64,000 bases of DNA from Ancalomicrobiaceae bacterium S20 (GCA_040269895.1 CP158568.1:868001-932000); one strand, 5' to 3'; counted from the stretch's first letter, positions 46,124-56,483 are shown. Numbers and translations are program-made. The notes: a model not told the origin generated them from the letters alone.

Positions 46124-47355
46124 TCCGATCCGGCGGGGGTGTCGGCTCCGGCGGCGGCATCGGACAGCGCTTCGCCGAACAGGGCCTCGACCAGCATGGC
46201 AGTCAGGATGATCGGCGTCAGTGGAATCGGCAAATGGGTTGTCACTGGTGGCAGGAGGGGGCTCAGCAGTGCGAGCACGGCCAACGTCCGCGCGCGAGAG
46301 GTCGACGCCAAGCCGAGATAGACCGCGAGAAAGGGAACGGTCAGCGCGAGATCATAGAGGAAGGCGTAGGGCGTCACCATGAAGGCGGCCAATGCGATGA
46401 CCAGATCGCGCCGCACCGGCGGCAGGTCGCGCCTGACCGCCAGAACGACGGCGAGAATGCCGAGCGGCGCGGTGACGGCGAGCACCGGCCAGCCCCATTC
46501 CGGCGCGAGGTTCCAGGTGCGGATGCCGGCGAACCAGGTCGGGGACAGGTGCTCAAGACCGACCTCGGTCATGAGAATCGCGGTCTGAACCGGACCGACC
46601 TGACGCAGATAGTCCGGGAACACCGACCAGCCGAACACCGCGGAGGTGATCGCCACCAGGACCGCGGTGGACAGGCCGGCCGACACGATCACCGTCCAGC
46701 GACGCTCGGCGAGAAGCAGGATCGGCACGACCGCGCCGAGATGCGGCTTCATGGTCATCAGGCCGAACATCAGTCCGGCCAGCCACGGACGGCGATCGCG
46801 CCACGCCATGCCGGCCGCGAACAGCGCCGTGACGAACAGGCCGACATGGCCGAAGACGATGTTGGCGATCGCGCCGGGGGCCACGAACGCCAATGCGAAT
46901 CGCATGGGGGAGGGACGGATCGCGCGGGCTGCGAACAGCGTCCGGAGCGCCAGCGCATAGGCGAGATACCCGAGCCCGTTCCAGAGCAGCAGCGCGGGGC
47001 CGTAGTCCAGCCGGGCGAGCGGCCAGACGAACAACAGGACATGCGGCGGATACGACCAGTTGTGCAGCGGATAGTCCGGCCCGGCGATCCCGCGCACATA
47101 GGCCATGTAGCGCGGCCAGTCGAACAAGGTCGCCAAATCACCGGCCCAAGCGAGGCGGGCGCCGAACCACATGTTGACGAAGTCCATGCCGAGCCAGTTA
47201 TGGTCGGCGATCCGCAACGGCAGACCGATGGCAAGGTCGTAGGCGAGGGTCGCCATGCCCAGCGCGGCGAAGCAGGCGAGCACCGCCCCATCCGGCAGGC
47301 TTTGCCGGGCGTCGGCAGGCCGACCAGGTTTCGTGCTTTCATGAACGGTTGCCAT
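46105..47355 (-). CDS. GT87 / DUF2029 polyprenol-phosphate-mannose type glycosyltransferase
   Basis: A 416-residue membrane protein with about ten hydrophobic segments and the GT87 (DUF2029) pattern: an early acidic motif MDFVNMWFGARLAW in the first outer loop, NWSYPPHVLLFVWPLARL, GLMFGLMTMKPHLG, and TPYAFLYDLAL. Such enzymes transfer a sugar from a lipid-phosphate donor outside the inner membrane; the acceptor is unknown. The start at 47355 (MATVHEST) gives the usual length. Confidence 0.82.
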   Translation of the reverse strand: MATVHESTKPGRPADARQSLPDGAVLACFAALGMATLAYDLAIGLPLRIADHNWLGMDFVNMWFGARLAWAGDLATLFDWPRYMAYVRGIAGPDYPLHNWSYPPHVLLFVWPLARLDYGPALLLWNGLGYLAYALALRTLFAARAIRPSPMRFALAFVAPGAIANIVFGHVGLFVTALFAAGMAWRDRRPWLAGLMFGLMTMKPHLGAVVPILLLAERRWTVIVSAGLSTAVLVAITSAVFGWSVFPDYLRQVGPVQTAILMTEVGLEHLSPTWFAGIRTWNLAPEWGWPVLAVTAPLGILAVVLAVRRDLPPVRRDLVIALAAFMVTPYAFLYDLALTVPFLAVYLGLASTSRARTLAVLALLSPLLPPVTTHLPIPLTPIILTAMLVEALFGEALSDAAAGADTPAGSDQRVRA

Positions 47356-47468
47356 GTCGGATCTCGTTGGCCGAACGGTGCGGCAGCATCCCCTCGGCGC
47401 GTTGATTTCCGGTGAAGCCCGCCTTCGGCAGGCCATCATGGTGCCGCGGTCGGCGGCCGGAGGCCGGT

Positions 47469-47891
47469 TCAGTGTGCATCATGCTCGCACTGCGCATGGT
47501 CGGTCAGCACCTCGATGACCCGGCAGTCGGAGATGGTGCCGTGGCCGCAGCCGTCGATCATGCGTGTGAGCTCGGATTTCAGCGCCAGCAGCCGCTCGAT
47601 GCGGGCTTCGACGTCCTGCAGGCGCCGGCGCGCGATCGAATCGGCCGGCGAGCAGGACTGGCCCGGATTGTCCTGCAGATCGAGCAGGGTGCGGATCGCG
47701 TCGACCTCGAAGCCGAGTTCGCGCGCATGGCGGATGAAAGCAAGGCGCTTCAGGTGGGTCGCGTCGTAGAGCCGCCGGTTGCCGTCGCTGCGCGGCGGCT
47801 CGGGCAGCAGGCCGACCTGCTCGTAGTAGCGGATGGTCGGTACCTTGACGCCGCTCGCGCGCGCGGCCTCGCCGATCGGTACACCGGTCAT
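47469..47891 (-). CDS. MerR-family heavy-metal regulator (ZntR/CadR/PbrR type)
   Basis: A 140-residue regulator. The N-terminal winged helix is MerR-like (IGEAARASGVKVPTIRYYEQVGLL, NRRLYDATHLKRLAFIRHAR), then a dimerisation helix and a C-terminal metal site CGHGTISDCRVIEVL with Cys in SCSPADS. It lacks the mercury triad spacing and fits Zn/Cd/Pb sensors. It is divergent from the P-type ATPase, whose promoter has the 19-bp MerR spacing, so it should activate the ATPase when metal is bound. Its His/Cys tail (QCEHDAH) may add metal ligands. Confidence 0.9.
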   Translation of the reverse strand: MTGVPIGEAARASGVKVPTIRYYEQVGLLPEPPRSDGNRRLYDATHLKRLAFIRHARELGFEVDAIRTLLDLQDNPGQSCSPADSIARRRLQDVEARIERLLALKSELTRMIDGCGHGTISDCRVIEVLTDHAQCEHDAH

Positions 47892-47899
47892 GACAGGGC

Positions 47900-47930
47900 T
47901 TGCTCCTCTAGTCGCTAGAGGATGTACGGT
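47900..47930 (+). promoter_or_regulatory. MerR-type promoter and operator of the P-type ATPase
   Basis: TTGCTC (47900-47905) and TACGGT (47925-47930) are separated by exactly 19 bases, the overlong spacing of MerR-controlled promoters. Across the spacer lies a perfect dyad CCTCTAG-TCG-CTAGAGG (47905-47921). The AAGGAG site and ATG of the ATPase follow at 47948 and 47960. Confidence 0.82.
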
Positions 47931-47959
47931 CTCCGCCGATCAGACTCAAGGAGACCGTG

Positions 47960-50333
47960 ATGGCGACGGAACTGACCACCCGCTTCCGGGTCGAGGGCAT
48001 GGATTGTGCCTCTTGTGCCCAGAAGATCGACCGTGCGGCGCGGCGCGTCCCCGGCGTCTCGGATGTGGCTGTGTCGGTGACGGCGGGGACGCTGGCCGTC
48101 ATGCACGGCCCGGAGGCCGATCTCGCGGCGCTCGCGCGCAAGATCGACGGGCTCGGCTACAAGACCGCGCCGCTCGCGGGCGGCCTGTCACCGCTTCCCG
48201 AGCGGGCGAAGCCGGATTCACATGTCCACGGGCCGGGTTGCGCGGGGCATGATCATGGCCACGACCACGCCCACGAGGACGGAGGCCATGATTGCTCCCA
48301 CGCGGGGCATGATCGCCCCGCTCACGACCATCACGATCACGCTCACGGCGAGACCGGCCATCCCCGCGACCATCATGGGCACGATGATGGAGCAACCACG
48401 TCGGCGCGCGAGCCGGCCGGGCTCCATGGCCATCTGCACGACCATGGCCCGACCCATGGGCCGTGGTGGGCGACGCCGAAGGCACGGCTGACGATCGCGA
48501 GCGGGCTCGCGCTCGTCGCGGCCTACGGCATCGGCCATGTCCTGCCGCAGTCAGGGTTCGCTGCCTTCCTTGTCGCGATCGCGGTCGGCATCGTGCCGAT
48601 CGCGCGCCGGGCCGTGATGGCCGCGCTCGCGGGCACGCCGTTCTCGATCGAGATGCTGATGACCATCGCCGCCGCCGGCGCCATCGTGATCGGTGCCACG
48701 GAGGAGGCGGCGACGGTCGTGTTCCTGTTCCTGGTCGGCGAACTGCTGGAGGGCGTCGCCGCTTCGCGGGCGCGGGCCTCGATCCAGGGGCTGACCAGGC
48801 TCGTGCCCGCGACCGCGCGGATCGAGCGCGGCGGGCGGATCGAGGAGATCGAGGCCGCGGCGCTCGCGATCGGCGACACGATCGTGGTCCGGCCCGGCGA
48901 CCGGGTCGCGGCCGACGGCACCATCCTCGAGGGCGCAAGCGCGATCGACGAGGCCCCGGTGACGGGCGAAAGCGTGCCGAAGCGCAAGACGGCCGGCGAC
49001 GGCGTCTTTGCCGGCACCGTGAATGGCGACGGGCTGCTGCGCGTCCGCGTCACGGCGACGGCAGCCGACAACACCATCGCCCGCGTCGTGAAGCTGGTCG
49101 AGGAGGCGCAGGAGAAGAAGGCGCCGACCGAGCGCTTCATCGATCGGTTCTCGACCTGGTACACGCCCGGCGTGGTCGCGGTCGCCGCGCTGGTGGCGGT
49201 CGCGCCGCCGGTCCTGGTCGATGGCGACTGGAGCGGTTGGATCTACAAGGGCCTCGCGATCCTGCTGATCGGCTGCCCCTGCGCGCTGGTGATCTCGACG
49301 CCGGCGGCGATCGCGGCCGGCCTGTCGGCGGGCGCGGCGGCGCGGGCTGCTGATGAAGGGCGGCGCGGTGCTGGAGACGGTCGGCCGCGTCACGGCGATG
49401 GCGCTCGACAAGACCGGCACGCTGACCGAAGGGCGGCCGAAGGTCACCGACGTCACCGGCTTCGACGATGCGAGTGCCGAGACGGTGCTTCGCCTCGCCG
49501 CCGCCATCGAGGCCGGATCGAGCCATCCGCTCGCGGCCGCGATCCTGGCCGAAGCCGCGAGGCGCGGCTTGGCGTTGGAGGCGGCGACGGCCGTTGCGGC
49601 GGTCGCCGGCAAGGGCGTCGCGGGCCGCATCGGCGAGCGGGTCGCCTTCCTCGGCTCGGCTGCGGCCGCATCGGAACTCGCCCCGTTGGACGCCGCGGCG
49701 CAGGCGCTGGTCGCGGCACGGGCCGACGAGGGCAAATCGGTCTCGGTGCTGGTCGCCGACGGCCGCGCGCTCGGGCTGATCGCCCTGCGCGACGAGCCGC
49801 GCACCGATGCGCGCCAGGGCATCGATGCGCTGAAGGCCGCCGGCGTCACGCCGGTCATGTTGACCGGCGACAATCGCGCGACGGCGCAGGCGATCGCGGC
49901 CCAGCTCGGCATCGAGCCGCGCGCCGAACTGCTTCCGCACGACAAGCAGGCGATCGTGCGCGAGCTGCAGGCGCGCGGCGAACGGGTGGCGAAGGTCGGG
50001 GACGGCATCAACGACGCCCCGGCGCTCGCCGCGGCCGATATCGGCATCGCCATGGGCGGCGGCACCGACGTGGCGCTGGAGACGGCCGACGCGGCGGTGC
50101 TACACGGTCGCGTGCTCGACATCGCCGACATGATCGCGCTGTCGCGTGCCGTGATGGCCAACATCCGCCAGAACATCACGATCGCGCTCGGCCTCAAGGC
50201 CGTGTTCCTGGCGACGACGGTGCTCGGCATCACCGGCCTGTGGCCGGCGATCCTGGCCGATACCGGCGCGACCGTGCTGGTGACCGCCAATGCGATGCGG
50301 CTGCTCGGCTGGACCGGCAGCCGCACGGGGTGA
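47960..50333 (+). pseudogene. heavy-metal (Zn/Cd/Pb) P1B-type ATPase, apparently frameshifted
   Basis: A ZntA-like exporter start (ATG 47960 behind AAGGAG). N-terminal HMA domain with GMDCASC, then an unusual His/Asp-rich stretch (about residues 85-165) with repeated HDH and HAH pairs. PVTGESVPKRK (actuator) and the membrane motif IGCPCALVIS follow. Near 49336-49340 one extra G shifts the frame; in the corrected frame the protein continues GARRGLLMKGG, then DKTGTLTEG (phosphorylation Asp), SSHPLAAAI, GDNRATAQ and VGDGINDAPALA up to 50333. As written, the catalytic Asp lies out of frame, so the product would be inactive unless the indel is a sequencing error. Confidence 0.85.
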
Positions 50334-50376
50334 CGCGGTCGCTCGTTCGGGATCGGGCTCCGGTCGGGTGAGGGGC

Positions 50377-51264
50377 TCAGAGCACCAGCACGCCGGAGTG
50401 CTTGGCCTTGTTCTCCGGCTCGACGTGGATCGTGATGATCGCTGCATCGACGTCGGCCTTCAGCGCGGTCTCGATGCGGTCGCAGATCGCGTGGGCATCG
50501 ACGACCGCCATTTGGCCGGGCACGACCAGATGGAAGTCGATGAAGATCGCCTTGCCGGCATGGCGCGTGCGCAGATCGTGGGCCTCGAGCGCGCCGGTCG
50601 CCTCCGTGCCGATGATCTCGCGGATGCGGCGCAGCACATCGGCGTCGACCGCCTCGTCCATCAGGCCGCTCAGCGACTGTTTGGTCACCTTCCAGCCGGA
50701 CCACAGGATGTTGAGGGCGACGATGCCGGCGAGCAGCGGGTCGAGCACGGCCCAGCCGGTGACGACCGCCAGCAGCACGCCGACGGCGACGCCGCCCGAG
50801 GAGACGACATCCGAGAGCAGGTGATGGCCGTCGGCGACCAGCGCCGGCGAGCGCAGGCGCTTGCCGCGGCTGATCAGGACCCAGCACCAGGCGCCGTTGA
50901 TGCCGGTCGCGAGACCGTTGACGAGCAGGCCCTCGATCGGCGCATCGAGCGGATGCGGCGCCAGGAAGCCCTTGTAGGCCTCGTTCATGATCAGCAGCGC
51001 GGCGACGATGATCATCACGCCTTCGAGCACGGCGCTGAAGAACTCGGCCTTGTGGTGGCCGTAGGGGTGGTTGTCGTCGGCGGGCTGCTCGGCGACCTTG
51101 ATCGCGATCAGGGCGGCGACCGCGGTCGCGACATTGACGGTGCTCTCGAGCGCGTCGGAGAGCAGGGCGACCGAGCCGGTCAGCCAGTAGGCGACGCCTT
51201 TGAGCGCCAGCACGATGATGCCGACGAACAGGCTGCCGACGGCGATGGTCGTGGTCTTGTTCAC
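50377..51264 (-). CDS. cation diffusion facilitator (Zn/Cd/Fe exporter)
   Basis: A 295-residue CDF protein. Six membrane helices with the metal-site motifs LLSDALEST and ADGHHLLSDVVSSGG, and the NHPYGHHKAEFFSA segment, followed by a cytoplasmic ferredoxin-like domain (DLRTRHAGKAIFIDFHL). GTG 51264 (VNKTTTIAVG) matches the usual family start and is preceded by GGGGGA; ATG 51285 is an alternative. It is convergent with the P-type ATPase gene, so the locus has two kinds of metal exporter. Confidence 0.9.
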   Translation of the reverse strand: MNKTTTIAVGSLFVGIIVLALKGVAYWLTGSVALLSDALESTVNVATAVAALIAIKVAEQPADDNHPYGHHKAEFFSAVLEGVMIIVAALLIMNEAYKGFLAPHPLDAPIEGLLVNGLATGINGAWCWVLISRGKRLRSPALVADGHHLLSDVVSSGGVAVGVLLAVVTGWAVLDPLLAGIVALNILWSGWKVTKQSLSGLMDEAVDADVLRRIREIIGTEATGALEAHDLRTRHAGKAIFIDFHLVVPGQMAVVDAHAICDRIETALKADVDAAIITIHVEPENKAKHSGVLVL

Positions 51265-51529
51265 CCGGAGATCCCCCACGTTCATATGCGCCCGCGCGCG
51301 CTGGCGACCCGATGTTAGCCGCCGGATGTGTCGCGATGTCGTCGTCAGTATCCGGACAGGTGTCTGCGCAGATCGACCGCCGCCGTCAATGCGGACCCGA
51401 CCGGATCGGCGCCCTTTGCACATCTGGTTTCGGCAGGCCGGCCATGCCCGGGGGGCTGGACGTGCGAGGCGATAGAGCGACCATGCGAGGCGACCGCGCT
51501 GCGACTCTTGCCGATGAATCGCCGCGTGA

Positions 51530-51604
<75 letters not shown>

Positions 51605-51698
51605 GTCGACGTCCGCTTAGCACATGCGTCGGCGGCGATAAACCCGTTCGCGCCGGTCGCGCTGCGGCGCGTGGCGCGGCGTCTCCGCATCGGTTCGA

Positions 51699-52577
51699 TT
51701 ACGTCCCCGAGGCTGCCTGCTTGGCGGCGGCCTGCTTGGCACGCACGATATAGAGCGACAGCACGGCGGCGTTGGAGACGTTGAGCGACTTGATTGCGCC
51801 GGGCATGTCGATGCGCGCCAGCGCGTCGCAGGCCTCGCGCGTCACCGGGCGCAGGCCCTTGCCCTCGGCGCCGAGCACGACGACCGTGCGGGCGCCGACC
51901 TCGGTGCCTTCGAGATCGGCCGGGCCCTCGCTGTCGAGGCCGATGACCCGGAAGCCTTCCGAGCGCAGCGTGCCGAGCGCGCGGGCGAGATTGACCACCT
52001 CGATATGGGTGATCAGGTCGAGCGCGCCGGAGGCCGATTTGGCCAGCACGCCCGATTCGTCCGGCGAATGATGCGAGGGCGTGATCAGCGCGTCGGCGCC
52101 GAGCGCGACCGCCGAGCGCATGATCGCGCCGACATTGTGCGGGTCGGTGACCTGATCGAGCGCCAGCACGAGCCTGGCGCGGCCGAGATCGGTCAGCGCG
52201 ACGGGCTCCAGCGGCTTCGATTCGATCAGGATGCCCTGATGCACCGCGTCCTCGCCGACGCGGGCGTCGATCCAGCGCGGTTCGACCAGTTGCGGCTCGA
52301 CGGGGAAATTGACACCGCGCTCGGCGAGCCGGGCGAGGGCGTTGCGCGTCGCATAGATCGCATGCACGACGCGCTCGGGATTGGCGAGCGCGGTCTCGAC
52401 CGTGTGCAGGCCATAGAGGAACACGCGACCGTCGGGCGCGCCCGATCCCGGCCGTCCCTTGCGCCTCTGATGCACAGGCGGCTTGGAGGGATGCCGGCCG
52501 GCGCGGGCGAAGCGGGCGCCATCGGCGCGCGGCGGGCGCCTGTTGCCGGAGTGGTCGTCGGAATGGTCGTCGGACAA
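51699..52577 (-). CDS. rlmB: 23S rRNA (guanosine-2'-O)-methyltransferase RlmB
   Basis: SpoU/TrmH-family methyltransferase acting on 23S rRNA G2251. 292 residues: a basic, poorly conserved N-terminal 45, the substrate-binding domain (VFLYGLHTVETALANPE), then SpoU motifs ALDQVTDPHNVGAIMRSA, VVLGAEGKGLRP and SLNVSNAAVLSLY. TTG 52577 is the start, with GAGGAA nine bases upstream. It is divergent from the tRNA-Tyr gene. Confidence 0.93.
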   Translation of the reverse strand: MSDDHSDDHSGNRRPPRADGARFARAGRHPSKPPVHQRRKGRPGSGAPDGRVFLYGLHTVETALANPERVVHAIYATRNALARLAERGVNFPVEPQLVEPRWIDARVGEDAVHQGILIESKPLEPVALTDLGRARLVLALDQVTDPHNVGAIMRSAVALGADALITPSHHSPDESGVLAKSASGALDLITHIEVVNLARALGTLRSEGFRVIGLDSEGPADLEGTEVGARTVVVLGAEGKGLRPVTREACDALARIDMPGAIKSLNVSNAAVLSLYIVRAKQAAAKQAASGT

Positions 52578-52911
52578 GGGGCGGTTCCTCGAGGCTCGAA
52601 GCCGAGGTCATAGACCGGGCGCGGCAGGCGGGCAACGGCCGCGCGTCCGTTTGCGCGACGCGCCGCCCGGAACCGGTGCCGCCCATAACCGATGCGGTCC
52701 GGAACCGGTGCGGCCTTGCTCGATCCTGTCGAGGACGGGCAACCTGCCGTCCCCGTGGTGCGCGAACGCGGCCGGGCGCACTTCATCCACAGGGCAGGGC
52801 GGATGCTCCACGCCTTTCACGGATCGATGCATTTGGGCTGTTGACACGGGGAACCCCGGTCGCCATAACACGCGCCACATCGGGACCGGCCCCAAACGGC
52901 CGCACTCGAAT
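52578..52911. other. divergent spacer between rlmB and tRNA-Tyr
   Basis: 334 bases with no gene. The region near 52838-52870 (TTGACACGG, then about 17 bases, then CATAAC) looks like a stable-RNA promoter for the tRNA-Tyr gene: TTGACA at 52841 followed by CATAAC at 52864, with a 17-base spacer. Confidence 0.5.
52841..52869 (+). promoter_or_regulatory. candidate promoter of the tRNA-Tyr / tRNA-Gly unit
   Basis: TTGACA (52841-52846) and CATAAC (52864-52869) are 17 bases apart, about 43 bases before the tRNA-Tyr gene. The -35 element is a perfect consensus, unusual in this GC-rich window. Confidence 0.55.
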
Positions 52912-52996
52912 GGGGGAATGTCCCGAGCGGCAAAGGGGGCGGACTGTAAATCCGCTGGCTAAGCCTTCGTAGGTTCGAGTCCTACTTCCCCCACCA
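52912..52996 (+). tRNA. tRNA-Tyr (GUA)
   Basis: A class II tRNA of 85 bases. GGGGGAA pairs with TTCCCCC, discriminator A, encoded CCA (52994-52996). Anticodon loop CTGTAAA (anticodon GUA), long variable arm TGGCTAAGCCTTC and T-arm GTAGGTTCGAGTCCTAC. Confidence 0.96.
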
Positions 52997-53159
52997 TTCT
53001 CTTCCGATCAGATCAGGCAAGGCTCCCGATGCGGTTCGTCGCGTCGCGTACTGCCTCGGGCGCGGTTCGCGAGGGCATTGGCGGGCATGCCGCTTGTGCA
53101 TCGCTGCTCGTGCAGGTCTTGCAATGACGGCCGCGCTGTCGCACATAGGGGCGGCCTAT

Positions 53160-53233
53160 GCGGGTATAGCTCAATGGTAGAGCAGCAGCCTTCCAAGCTG
53201 AATACGCGGGTTCGATTCCCGCTACCCGCTCCA
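53160..53233 (+). tRNA. tRNA-Gly (UCC)
   Basis: GCGGGTA pairs with TACCCGC, discriminator T, encoded CCA. D-arm GCTCAATGGTAGAGC, anticodon loop CTTCCAA (anticodon UCC), T-arm GCGGGTTCGATTCCCGC. It lies 164 bases after tRNA-Tyr on the same strand. Confidence 0.96.
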
Positions 53234-53341
53234 ACCCTCCGAGACGCTCTTTTCCGAGACGCTCACTTTCCGAGACACCTCGGGCGCCGGCGCTCCCTGA
53301 ACGATCGCCGCCTGCCTCAGGGCTCCCAAGGACGAGACATC

Positions 53342-53692
53342 ATGACCATCAAGCGAATCGGCGCCGGTCCGCGCATGAGCCACGCCGTGATCCACGGCGA
53401 CAAGGTCTATCTCGCCGGTTACGTCGCCGAGGCGGCCAAGGGCCAGTCGGTCAAGGAACAGACCGCCGACATCCTCGCCCAGATCGACGAGACGCTCGCC
53501 GAGGCCGGGACCGACAAGACCAAGATCCTGAAGGCCAACATCTGGCTGACCAACATCGACACCTGGGCCGAGATGAACGAGGCCTGGGACGCGTGGGTCG
53601 TGCCCGGCCAGACGCCGGCGCGCGCCACCGTCGAGGCGCGGCTCGCCTCGCCGGGGCTCGATGTCGAGATCATGGTCGAAGCCGCGATCTGA
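53342..53692 (+). CDS. RidA family protein
   Basis: A 116-residue RidA/YjgF-like protein: IGAGPRMSHAVIHGDKVYLAGY, EQTADILAQIDETLAEAG, ILKANIWLTNI and the TPARATVEARLASP region with the conserved Arg needed for imine deamination. ARLASPGLDVEIMVEAA closes the fold. It should hydrolyse reactive enamine/imine intermediates from PLP enzymes. It sits between the tRNA genes and tuf, an added gene in that otherwise conserved block. Confidence 0.88.
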   Translation: MTIKRIGAGPRMSHAVIHGDKVYLAGYVAEAAKGQSVKEQTADILAQIDETLAEAGTDKTKILKANIWLTNIDTWAEMNEAWDAWVVPGQTPARATVEARLASPGLDVEIMVEAAI

Positions 53693-53699
53693 ACCGGGC

Positions 53700-53749
53700 G
53701 GCGCGAGCGCCGATCTCGAGGTTCGGCGCGGGCGCCGATCTCGGGGTTC
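53700..53749. repeat. 25-bp direct tandem repeat
   Basis: GGCGCGAGCGCCGATCTCG-type unit at 53700-53724 repeated with two changes at 53725-53749, between the RidA gene and tuf. Each unit contains GGCGC-palindromic sequence. Confidence 0.7.
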
Positions 53750-53935
53750 GACGTTGCCGCCGACCCTGCCGATCAGCGGCGCGATGCCTCGATTATCCTT
53801 CATTTCCGATCCGTGACAGGCGCACGGATCGGCCCTTGCTCTGTCGCGGGAAATCCCATAAAGAGCCGCACGCATTAACGGCGGCGCGGCTCGGCTCGCG
53901 CGAGTTCAACCGACTATCCCACCGGGGACCAGGCA

Positions 53936-55126
<1,191 letters not shown>

Positions 55127-55168
55127 CGATCTCGGCGGGCGTTTCGTCCGCATGGTAATCGACATGGA

Positions 55169-55199
55169 AAGCCCGCCGGCGCTCGCCGGCGGGCTTTTC
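55169..55199 (+). terminator. Rho-independent terminator after tuf
   Basis: AAGCCCGCCGGC (55169-55180), loop GCTC, GCCGGCGGGCTT (55185-55196), then TTCGTT. A perfect 12-bp stem about 45 bases after the tuf stop codon. Confidence 0.9.
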
Positions 55200-55262
55200 G
55201 TTCTGCGGGATCCGCGTGGAGCGCAAAGAGTGTCGTTGCACCTTTGATATCGGCGAGGCGCT

Positions 55263-55285
55263 GCAATTTAGATATTGCGTATAAT
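55263..55285 (+). promoter_or_regulatory. AT-rich promoter region upstream of the Tad-like gene
   Basis: TATAAT (55280-55285) is a perfect -10 element in a very AT-rich stretch for this genome (55255-55320). GCAAT-TTAGAT-ATTGC (55263-55278) is an inverted repeat just before it, possibly an operator. No good -35 hexamer is seen. Confidence 0.45.
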
Positions 55286-55359
55286 TTTAAGCATTGTTCC
55301 GCAGAAACTTTAAATGACGCTGACGTAGGGTTGATGCCGAAATTACAGGATTTCGGACC

Positions 55360-56226
55360 ATGCTCGGCTTCGATACGTTCAAGAAGTTATGGGGTAACCG
55401 CCGCGGCAACGTGGTGGTCGTGTTCGCGCTGACCGTTCCCATCGTCGCCTCCGCGACGGGCGGCTTCGTCGACTTCAATCGGATGGGCTCGCTGCGCCGG
55501 CAGGTGCAGGACGCGATGGATCTGTCCGTCCTGTCGGCTTTCAAGACCACGACCGTGCCGAACAATGCCGTCGCCCTGCAGGTGTTCTCCAGCCGGACCT
55601 TCGATCCGGCGCTGAAGGTCGATATTCCGACCTTCACCAATCCCAACGCGAGCTCGATCAAGGGAAGCGTGACGGCCAAGTACAAGCCGGCGTTCCTGTC
55701 GATGGCGGGCATCACCTCGCTCGACATCGCGGTCTCGTCGACCGCGCTGGCGGAACAGAGCCAGGGCATAGCCACGCTCACCGCATCGACGGTCAGTGCC
55801 AAAGGCGCATTCGACAAGCAGATCTATTTCTTCACCAAGGATGCCGATGGCAAGGTGATCAGTCAGTCTCTGCTGCTCGACTACGACTATACGCTGAATG
55901 GATATAATTACACGTCGACCAAGGTCTACACGCCGCCGATCGGAAACAGCAAGACGATTACGATCCAGCCGTACCAGACCTACGGCTACTACATGATCGC
56001 CTATCAGGACACGACCTATTACGGCAAGCGGATCAATCCGGTGACGTCGTGGAGCGACGATCCGAACGCGGCGAAGTTCCGCAAGAGCACCGGCGACTGC
56101 TCGACCTCGTCGGGGCAGACCGACAATTGGGAGGACGGCGGCGACAACGACTTTGCCGACTTCTCCCTGACGCTCAAGTGTACCAAGGGGCCGACCGGTC
56201 CGCTGGTGGTGCGGCTGTCGCGCTGA
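55360..56226 (+). CDS. orphan Tad/TadG-like pilus-assembly protein
   Basis: A 288-residue protein. The N-terminal 45 residues match the Tad N-terminal helix (RRGNVVVVFALTVPIVASATGGFVDF cited in parts: RRGNVVVVFALTVP, GGFVDFNRM), which anchors TadG-like proteins in the inner membrane. The rest is exported, rich in Tyr, Thr, Ser and Asn (YDYTLNGYNYTST, YQTYGYYMIAYQDTTYYG), with two Cys (GDCST and LKCTK). Near residue 257 it has WEDGGDNDFADF, like the acidic motif of DUF4114-type secreted proteins. There is no vWA domain and no tad cluster nearby. Base composition is less GC-rich than its neighbours, and it interrupts the tuf / tRNA-Trp / secE block. Confidence 0.75.
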   Translation: MLGFDTFKKLWGNRRGNVVVVFALTVPIVASATGGFVDFNRMGSLRRQVQDAMDLSVLSAFKTTTVPNNAVALQVFSSRTFDPALKVDIPTFTNPNASSIKGSVTAKYKPAFLSMAGITSLDIAVSSTALAEQSQGIATLTASTVSAKGAFDKQIYFFTKDADGKVISQSLLLDYDYTLNGYNYTSTKVYTPPIGNSKTITIQPYQTYGYYMIAYQDTTYYGKRINPVTSWSDDPNAAKFRKSTGDCSTSSGQTDNWEDGGDNDFADFSLTLKCTKGPTGPLVVRLSR

Positions 56227-56483
56227 GGGCCCGTGAATTCAGGTGCGCCGCTCGCGCGGACCGAAGAGAACCGACCGCGGGGAGGGCGCGCGCCCGCGAC
56301 CCTCGTCCGCCGGGGCCCCTGGCGTCCGCCGTGGTCTCTGGTTTCGGCGCGGGTATCGATAGTTATCCCCATCTCGGCCGATCGTTCGCTTGCAAAATGC
56401 GCGGCCACGGTCTATGTCCGCGTCCGAACCCCGCGCGCCGGGGCCGAGGGTCGCGCTGCCGCGAGGCGGCGCGGTTCGACTGA
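56227..56483. other. spacer between Tad-like gene and tRNA-Trp
   Basis: 257 bases, GC-rich, with no gene. It should include the tRNA-Trp promoter, but no clear consensus is seen. Confidence 0.35.
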
